NCBI RefSeq assembly: GCF_014207535.1
Contig: NZ_JACHGK010000004.1
Location: 133,271 to 197,270, forward strand
Direction: 5' to 3'
Length of the DNA stretch: 64,000 bases
DNA from: Bacillus benzoevorans
GTDB taxonomy: Bacteria; Bacillota; Bacilli; Bacillales; Cytobacillaceae
Part shown: piece after piece, positions 58,397 through 64,000 of the stretch
Numbering within the stretch: the stretch's first letter is position 1
Layout of the letters: the number at the start of each line of letters is the position of its first letter
The notes under the pieces: generated by a model
Seen by the model: the letters and a program-made list of their open reading frames with translations, nothing else
Database searches by the model: none
Told to the model about the DNA's origin: nothing
Made by a program: the position numbers and the translations under genes

Positions 58397-59947
58397 TTAG
58401 CTAAAATACTGCATGAGGGACGTTGACTGTGAATTAGCCTTCTGGATCATTTTTTCCATTGCGCTGAATTGTTTGTAGTAGCGGGTCTCCAGGTCGCTCA
58501 TCCTTTCCTCATAGCGGTCAATTTGTGAATTAACACTGGTTAAAAGCCGCCCGATCGTGAATTGACTATTTGTTTTCGTGGAACTGCCTGCTTTTTCAAC
58601 CAGACTTTCCATGGAACTTTTTATGGAATCGCGCAAACGTCTGGCAAGTCCTTTTGTTTCTTTGCTTGTCCCCTCATTCGCAAATAGCTTGTAAACTGCA
58701 TTTGGATCCTTATTGATCGCTTCCTTCAGTTTCGATTCATCAATAATCAACTTACCCCCATCGCGATAGTTGCTGGAGGTTTTGATGCCGATATCTGATA
58801 AATGGTTAAAATCGCTGGTTAAGCCGCCTACTGTCGAATATAAGTCCATCCGCATCGTATTTAAGGCACTGGAAAGAATGGAATCATTGCGGAGAAGTCC
58901 GCTGCGGGCTTTTTCCTCCCACAGTTCTACCTGCTTATCTGACATCGCCTCTTTTTCTTTATTCGATAAAGGCTGGTAGGAGCGGTACCGTTCCTCCTTC
59001 AATTCACCCTGAATTTTCTCAATGACCTCATTGTATTTATCAACAAAGGTTTTGACGCTGTTGAATACCGTGTCGACATCGGTGGTGGTGGAGATGATTG
59101 CGGGATTATCCACATCAGTTTTCTTTTTAAGCGTATACTGAATGCCATTTAGGGTAAAAGTGTTGGATGATTGCTTTGTTAGATAGCCGTTGATTTTCAA
59201 CTCTGCATCTTGACCTGACTGATCTTGAACCAACGTATACTCTCCTACTTTGCCTTTAGCAGCTGCAAAACCTAAATCACCTAAAAATTCATTTGTTGCT
59301 GTAGTGGTATCGGCTGTGATAAGTTCTCCTCCAGAACCCGTTTTATTAGAGGAAAAAATAACTCGATCTTCGTATACCCCACTACCAATATCAATTTTTG
59401 CCCGCATTGCGGACACACCTAGTTCAGAGTTATTGAATTTACTGATTACCGAGTCGATACTGTCATCCGTTTTAATTTCAATTGAAACTTCCCTATAAAC
59501 AGTTGCCCCAGGATCTTTTACTTTAAACTTTAATGTTGTATCAGTTTTTACTTTTACTGAACCATCTTCCGCAGATACTGTAAAATTTCCAGATGTTTTT
59601 ATATCGTCTGTTGCTTTCCAGGAAGCGGCCTCAGCTAATTTGACAACATCAATTTTATTCGACACATTCGCCTGCGAGTTGATCGCTACTGCAGACACGG
59701 CGCTGTCATTGGATGAAGTTACTTTCTTCGCTATAAAGTTTTTCTGCAAAGAGACATTGTCAAATATGGCTCTGTCGAGATTGTCCAATAGTGTATTCAT
59801 GGAGCGGTAATCATCGCGCTGCCATTCCAGGATCTGCTTTTGCTGATTTAATTTATCAAGCGGAATTCTTTTTATTTTCATCATATCCGAGACAATCGAG
59901 TCAATGTCCATGCCGCTCGCAAGACCGCTTATTCTCATATTAGCCAT
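58397..59947 (-). CDS. fliD: Flagellar filament cap protein FliD
   Basis: Forms the distal cap under which flagellin polymerises. The 516 residues have the N-terminal domain starting MRISGLASGMDIDSIVSDMM, a variable middle, and the C-terminal FliD domain with coiled coil (about 440-510, SVNSQIDRYEERMSDLETRY). Termini are most conserved, as usual. It follows flaG by about 50 bp. Confidence 0.96.
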   Translation of the reverse strand: MANMRISGLASGMDIDSIVSDMMKIKRIPLDKLNQQKQILEWQRDDYRSMNTLLDNLDRAIFDNVSLQKNFIAKKVTSSNDSAVSAVAINSQANVSNKIDVVKLAEAASWKATDDIKTSGNFTVSAEDGSVKVKTDTTLKFKVKDPGATVYREVSIEIKTDDSIDSVISKFNNSELGVSAMRAKIDIGSGVYEDRVIFSSNKTGSGGELITADTTTATNEFLGDLGFAAAKGKVGEYTLVQDQSGQDAELKINGYLTKQSSNTFTLNGIQYTLKKKTDVDNPAIISTTTDVDTVFNSVKTFVDKYNEVIEKIQGELKEERYRSYQPLSNKEKEAMSDKQVELWEEKARSGLLRNDSILSSALNTMRMDLYSTVGGLTSDFNHLSDIGIKTSSNYRDGGKLIIDESKLKEAINKDPNAVYKLFANEGTSKETKGLARRLRDSIKSSMESLVEKAGSSTKTNSQFTIGRLLTSVNSQIDRYEERMSDLETRYYKQFSAMEKMIQKANSQSTSLMQYFS

Positions 59948-60000
59948 TTTCTTTTACCTCTCTTAATTTTTTCATACAAATTTATCTCAACTGGTCCATG

Positions 60001-60360
60001 TCAAATTTTCCTGTCCACCAGTATCCCTACAAATTCCATCATATCGGCATAGGCGTCTAACAGTTTACTCGAAGGAATCTCTTTAATGACTTCTTTTGTC
60101 TTATCATCTACCACTCTGATATAGTAGTCATTCAGCCGATCATGCAGCACGAATTTAATGGAAGTACTTGCCGGCTGGATGAAATCATTCATACCCTGAA
60201 CAACTTCTTCCATTTTTTCTTTCGTCATTCCCTTGTGACGTTTTTCTTTCTCCTGATCCATGCTCTTCAGAAAATCTTCTTCCTTCACTGGTGTTACTTT
60301 TTCAGTTGCTGCGACTCTCGTTGCGTTGTAGTGTTGTTGATTCGAAACCCGGTCCATCAT
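60001..60360 (-). CDS. flaG: FlaG family protein
   Basis: Flagellar protein affecting filament length; exact role unclear. From ATG 60360, after GGGGGGAGGA, it has 119 residues. The C-terminal half matches FlaG: SIKFVLHDRLNDYYIRVVDD and VIKEIPSSKLLDAYADMMEF. An alternative start eight codons upstream overlaps the ribosome site. First gene of flaG-fliD-fliS-fliT behind a sigma-D promoter. Confidence 0.92.
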   Translation of the reverse strand: MMDRVSNQQHYNATRVAATEKVTPVKEEDFLKSMDQEKEKRHKGMTKEKMEEVVQGMNDFIQPASTSIKFVLHDRLNDYYIRVVDDKTKEVIKEIPSSKLLDAYADMMEFVGILVDRKI

Positions 60361-60398
60361 TTTGTCCTCCCCCCCTGAGCTCACTATGATTATTATTT

Positions 60399-60424
60399 AT
60401 ATCGGCAAATAAATGATTTTTTTA
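60399..60424 (-). promoter_or_regulatory. Sigma-D promoter of the flaG-fliDST operon
   Basis: Minus strand: TAAA (60421-60424), 14-nt spacer, GCCGATAT (60399-60406), a match to the sigma-D (SigD/FliA-type) consensus TAAA-N14-16-GCCGATAT. Confidence 0.92.
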
Positions 60425-60673
60425 ATTATGTTGACGTAAAGTTGGGTTTTAAAAATTTCCAAAAATTACGACAAATATAAACAAAATTCGATATTTCCTG
60501 GGTAATAATTCAACGAATAGGAGTTCCCCTTTTTTTGCGTTCATTTCATATAATAGGCAGCCAGGCTTTCATGGTGAAGGAATGAGCCGAGGAAAATGCC
60601 GGTTATTAAGCGGCCGGTTTTGATTGGGATGGAAAAAAGGCAGCCGGAAAGAGCAAGATTTTACCTCGATACA

Positions 60674-60710
60674 TAAAAGAGGCTCTGTTCAGATGAAAAC
60701 AGAGCCTCTT
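60674..60710 (-). terminator. Terminator after the DUF4097 gene
   Basis: Minus strand AAGAGGCTCTGTT...AACAGAGCCTCTT perfect 13-bp stem followed by TTA. The rest of 60425-60673 holds no gene I can see. Confidence 0.85.
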
Positions 60711-60717
60711 CTTTGCA

Positions 60718-61665
60718 TCATTGTATAGTGAAATCTCCTGAAGATGTTCTGACATCGACAACATAATCGCCATTTCCAATTTCACCTTTTATGGAATGCT
60801 CTGTTTTTTTCTCAAAAAGCATTCCGTCCAATTGTACATTCGCTTCCCCGGAAATGCCGTCATAATTTAATGCCAGCGACAGAGGATTCTTATTCAATTG
60901 AATACCAACATCACCGCTCATGGAATCAACTATTATATTTCCGTTCAGCTTATCATTGCTTATCTGGATGTCACCGGACATGTCCCTAACTTCAATGTCT
61001 CCCGTAACATGATCTAACCGAATATCGCCGGATATGGATGACAAGGTAACAAATTTTGTCTCCGCTTTGCGGATGTACGCATCACCACTTGTAGCATCAA
61101 TCTGCAAATTTTCCGCTTTCATATCCTGCAGCGTCATATCCCCGCTAATGGTGTGGATGGAAAATTTCTTTTCGGAGATACTATCCTCAGCGTTTATATC
61201 TCCGGAGTTAGTGTTGAGCGAAATTTCGTCTGCCTTCACATTTTTCACCACCATATCACCGGATACCAGATCGACATCTATCGCTTTATAAACCTTTTCC
61301 GGCAGCGCAACCTCCAGATTAACATCCACCATATTGATGCCAATATTAGGGTTCCAATCTCCGTCATCCCGGATCACAGCAATTTTGACTGTATTGCCAT
61401 TCTCCGTGACCTCCAGTTTAAATTGGTCCTTAAACTTCCTGCTGACCTTTCCTTTCATCTCGACTGTTATATCCTTGCCGGATGTAGAAGTGACATGAAC
61501 ATCACTTGAGGCATGCTGAATCTCTATCTGCTCTATCTTGTCATTTTTCAATGTCTTTTTGTCCTGAATCGGCGCGGTTTTAAAGCCAAAACTATCTGTC
61601 ATAAAAGATAGTGCGGCAAAACCGATTACGATAATCGCAATGATAATAAAAAGCAGCTTTTTCAT
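60718..61665 (-). CDS. Membrane-anchored DUF4097 protein
   Basis: A 315-residue protein from ATG 61665 (GAAAGGAGTG upstream). Residues 3-22 form one membrane anchor (KKLLFIIIAIIVIGFAALSF); the rest is a DUF4097 beta-helix with repeated Ser-Gly-Asp turns (LVSGDMVV, NSGDINAE, ISGDMTLQ, TSGDAYIR, ISGDIRLD, MSGDIQIS, MSGDVGIQ), probably outside the cell. It resembles LiaG/YvlB-type envelope-stress proteins. The frame continues upstream by 27 codons, starting at a TTG, without an internal ribosome site. Confidence 0.85.
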   Translation of the reverse strand: MKKLLFIIIAIIVIGFAALSFMTDSFGFKTAPIQDKKTLKNDKIEQIEIQHASSDVHVTSTSGKDITVEMKGKVSRKFKDQFKLEVTENGNTVKIAVIRDDGDWNPNIGINMVDVNLEVALPEKVYKAIDVDLVSGDMVVKNVKADEISLNTNSGDINAEDSISEKKFSIHTISGDMTLQDMKAENLQIDATSGDAYIRKAETKFVTLSSISGDIRLDHVTGDIEVRDMSGDIQISNDKLNGNIIVDSMSGDVGIQLNKNPLSLALNYDGISGEANVQLDGMLFEKKTEHSIKGEIGNGDYVVDVRTSSGDFTIQ

Positions 61666-61890
61666 TTTATTCACTCCTTTCTTGATTTTCAATCGCAGGA
61701 TTCCTAGATTGTTCATGAACATGGCAAGGTTGGCGATGAGAGGCAAAGGCGGAAACAGTGTTTTTTGGGGGGCAGACTCATGATGATTGTTGATAACTTC
61801 AAGCCTTGTTTCTAGATGCTCATCGCATAAAATTGGTATCGCCTTACTAAATTTACCATTAAAATCATCTCCCTATTGGAATAATTATCC
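61666..61890 (-). other. Open-frame region upstream of the DUF4097 gene
   Basis: The DUF4097 frame stays open for about 65 codons further upstream, with protein-like wording (e.g. LETRLEVINNHHE) but no start codon of usual type before a TAG. In another frame ATG near 61853, after AGGGAG, gives a 15-residue peptide. This could be a frameshifted small gene or a leader with chance coding looks. No terminator or known site is seen. Confidence 0.25.
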
Positions 61891-61972
61891 ATATTGGGAG
61901 AAATCCCTTGTGACAAATTCGTGTGGATTTAATGGACGGGGATTTATTTTTCAAAAAAAGCTGACGGCAGCT

Positions 61973-62012
61973 AAAAAAACAGGTGCCTTCCCGATTGAGA
62001 AGACACCTGTTT
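61973..62012 (-). terminator. Terminator after the MFS exporter
   Basis: Minus strand AACAGGTG-CTTC...GAAG-CACCTGTT stem followed by TTTTT. Confidence 0.9.
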
Positions 62013-62021
62013 TACTTCCCT

Positions 62022-63236
62022 TTATTTAGCCGCTCCCTTTACTGCAAACCTATAGGATAGGACAGCGACTAGCTGACAGCTGAGGATACCGATAGCCATC
62101 GGCCATGGGGATGGCACGTTACCGATGCCGACAAGCGGCGCCATAATTGAACCTAAAATAAAGGGCATTAACCCCAATAATGCGGCCGCACTGCCGGCTG
62201 ATTTGCCCTGGCTTTGCATGGCGAGCGAGAAGGTTGTGGTTCCGACGATCCCTACGCTGGATACCACTAAGAATAGGGATGGCAGTACACCAACCAGACC
62301 CACATCCAATGTAAGCATAGAAACAAGCAGAAGTCCGCCCAAAAGGGCAATGCTGAGACCAATTTTCAAAAGCGTACTTTCCTTCACTTTCCCCGCAAGA
62401 CGGCCGGTTGTCTGGCTGGCAATGATAATTCCCATGCCATTGATGGCAAAAATAATACTGAACATTTGCGGTGAAGCCCCAAAAACGTTTTGAATCACGA
62501 AGGGCGAGCCGGAAATGTAGGAGAACATTGCAGCCGTCACGAAGCCCTGAGTGAAGACATATCCCATAAAAATCTTATCGGTCAACAGTTTTCTCAAGGT
62601 GAGCAGCGTATTCTTTATTCCGCCTTTGATGCGGTTTTCCTCAGCAAGTGTTTCCTGGACGCTGAAGAAAGCAGCGCTGACCATTATGATACCTAACACG
62701 CCCAATACAATGAAGACTCCCCTCCAGGTCGTGAATTGAAGGATTTGTCCTCCGGCAACAGGGGCTAATATCGGCGCTGCTCCATTAATCAGCATTAACA
62801 GGGCAAAGAATTTTGTCAGTTCGATACCAGTATACATATCACGGACAATGGCTCTCGAAATGACCATTCCTCCAGCTCCCGAGACTCCTTGAATAAATCG
62901 AAGTAAAATAAGCACCCATACAGAAGGGGCGAGGGCACATAAAAACGAGGATACGCAGTAAACGATTAATGAAAGAACAAGGGGTATCCGTCTTCCTTTT
63001 TGATCACTGAGCGGACCAATGAAGAGCTGCCCTAACGCCATGCCAAGCAAGCTTGATGTTAATGTGAGCTGGGCTACAGACGTACTGCTTTGAAAATCCT
63101 CAACGAGCAGTGGGAGTGACGGCAGATACATATCTGTCGATAACGGGGCAATTCCGGCAAAGGAACCTAGCACAATGGCCATTCCAATTCGTTTTGTTTT
63201 ATTCCTTTTTAAGGTCAATGTGTTTGTTTCACTCAT
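62022..63236 (-). CDS. Bcr/CflA-type multidrug MFS exporter
   Basis: A 404-residue transporter from ATG 63236 (AAAGGAAC upstream) with 12 hydrophobic segments. The N-terminal motif PLSTDMYLPSLPLLVEDF in helix 1 and GPLSDQKGRRIPL in loop 2-3 are typical of the Bcr/CflA drug:proton antiporter group; VSGAGGMVISRAIVRD lies in helix 5. Substrates are unknown. The frame is open 25 codons upstream, but the inner ATG has the ribosome site. Monocistronic. Confidence 0.9.
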   Translation of the reverse strand: MSETNTLTLKRNKTKRIGMAIVLGSFAGIAPLSTDMYLPSLPLLVEDFQSSTSVAQLTLTSSLLGMALGQLFIGPLSDQKGRRIPLVLSLIVYCVSSFLCALAPSVWVLILLRFIQGVSGAGGMVISRAIVRDMYTGIELTKFFALLMLINGAAPILAPVAGGQILQFTTWRGVFIVLGVLGIIMVSAAFFSVQETLAEENRIKGGIKNTLLTLRKLLTDKIFMGYVFTQGFVTAAMFSYISGSPFVIQNVFGASPQMFSIIFAINGMGIIIASQTTGRLAGKVKESTLLKIGLSIALLGGLLLVSMLTLDVGLVGVLPSLFLVVSSVGIVGTTTFSLAMQSQGKSAGSAAALLGLMPFILGSIMAPLVGIGNVPSPWPMAIGILSCQLVAVLSYRFAVKGAAK

Positions 63237-63389
63237 GAATTTTGTTCCTTTCTGTCCAGGCTGGGTTGAGTTTGGTTTTACTTTAGATTTCCGTTCAAGG
63301 TTTCGACGCACATTTCAGAATATACTGTTAATTAATCGCAGTCAACTGATTCGACTTCTTCTTTATAGTGGGGGTCTCTTGGTGAGGCA

Positions 63390-64000
63390 GGAATCCAGGA
63401 AAGTTGTCTAATAGAAGGTCTCTAAAGGACAGGTTGAGCCAGGAATCCAGGAAAGCTGTCTAATAGAAGGTCCCTAAAGGACAGGTTGAGCCAGGAATCT
63501 AGAAAAACTGTCTAATAGAAGACCGCAAAAGGACAGGTTGACGCGGGAATCCAGAAAAACTGTCTAATAGAAGACCGCAAAAGGACAAGTTGACGCGGGA
63601 ATCCAGAAAAACTGTCTTATAGAAGGTCTCTAAAGGACAGGTTGAGCCAGGAATCCAGAAAAACTGTCTAATAGAAGACCGCAAAAGGACAGGTTGACGC
63701 AGGAAACCAGAAAAGTTGTCTAATAGAAGGTCTTAAAATGACAGGTTGAGCCAGGAAACCAGAAAAGTTGTCTAATAGAAGACCCCTAAAGGACAGGTTG
63801 ACGCAGGAAACCAGAAAAGTTGTCTAATAGAAGGTCTTAAAAGGACAGGTTGAGCCAGGAATCCAGAAAAACTGTCTAATAGAAGGCCTCTAAAGGACAG
63901 GATGACGCAGGAAACCAGAAAAGTTGTCTAATAGAAGGTCTTAAAAGGACAGGTTGAGCCAGGAATCCAGAAAAACTGTCTAATAGAAGGCCTCTAAAGG
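63390..64000. repeat. 52-bp tandem repeat array, at least 11.7 copies, continues past the window
   Basis: Unit starts follow every 52 bp: 63390, 63442, 63494, 63546, 63598, 63650, 63702, 63754, 63806, 63858, 63910, 63962. Each unit reads GGAAYCCAGRAAA...TGTCTAATAGAAG...GGACAGGTTGA. Two sub-types alternate irregularly (..GGTCTCTAAA..GAGCCA and ..GACCGCAAAA..GACGCG/A). GACAG of one unit pairs with CTGTC or TTGTC of the next (G-U compensates), so each junction can form a hairpin. As 52 is not a multiple of 3 it is not coding. Confidence 0.9.

Noticed and set aside
61787..62029. Plus-strand 80-codon frame between the DUF4097 and MFS genes
   Set aside because: It ends inside the MFS terminator, has no ribosome site, and opposes both neighbours.
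63499..63684. Minus-strand open frame within the tandem array
   Set aside because: The 52-bp period shifts the frame each unit, and the peptide is just translated repeat.
63390..64000. CRISPR array
   Set aside because: Period is regular, but there are no unique spacers: the whole 52-bp unit repeats with only two linked variants, and no cas gene is seen.

Overview
The window is a stretch of chromosome from a low-GC Gram-positive rod of the family Bacillaceae. Protein sequences are close to Bacillus subtilis families and the gene order (secG-eno-gpmI-tpiA-pgk-gap-cggR, sigL, clpP, crh-whiA-yvcK-rapZ-yvcI, trxB, his operon, ppaX-lgt-hprK, uvrAB, minJ-ctpB-ftsXE, cccB, prfB, secA, hpf, fliTSD-flaG) follows the B. 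subtilis map with insertions and losses. Nearly all genes are on the minus strand; clpP, one tRNA-Arg, an ArsR regulator and a cation exporter are on plus. The genus cannot be fixed from the sequence alone.

Layout. 1-8.7 kb: SecG, then the central glycolytic operon led by the repressor CggR, with a CggR double operator and a promoter, followed by a glutaredoxin-like gene. 8.9-11.4 kb: sigma-54, tRNA-Arg(CCG), and clpP behind a CtsR box. 11.4-18.2 kb: crh, whiA, yvcK, rapZ, a Nudix gene, trxB, a TPR protein. 18.5-25.6 kb: histidine operon hisZGDBHAFIE, in which the usual Bacillus HisIE fusion is split by about 480 bp carrying its own promoter, a 26-codon ORF and a large pseudoknotted RNA-like structure. 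25.9-30 kb: yvoF-ppaX-yvoD-lgt-hprK, linking HPr(Ser) phosphorylation to pyrophosphate hydrolysis. 30-37.3 kb: yvlD, yvlB, uvrA, uvrB, csbA. 37.5-44.2 kb: accessory metal and carbon genes (CorC-type transporter, CzrA/CzcD pair, second cation exporter, GntP-type permease plus KDG kinase). 44.5-51.5 kb: envelope and division genes MinJ, a DUF2238 membrane protein, CtpB, an M23 hydrolase, FtsX, FtsE. 51.8-57.3 kb: cytochrome c-551, RF2 (with programmed frameshift), SecA, HPF. 57.5-60.4 kb: fliT-fliS-fliD-flaG behind a sigma-D promoter; hag is not next to it. 60.7-64 kb: a DUF4097 protein, a Bcr/CflA-type drug exporter, and a 52-bp tandem repeat array running off the end.

The less ordinary content lies between genes. 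There are five copies of a structured dispersed repeat of about 190 bp; in two copies its terminal TAA serves as the stop codon of the upstream gene (sigL, gntP). There is also a GTTGATT/AATCAAC-bounded repeat near the his promoter, a GGTGCC-type palindrome cluster between gpmI and eno, the element splitting hisI from hisE, and the 52-bp array. The strongest candidate for something undescribed is the hisI/hisE insertion. I could run no database search or folding, so identities rest on recognised motifs, lengths and synteny.
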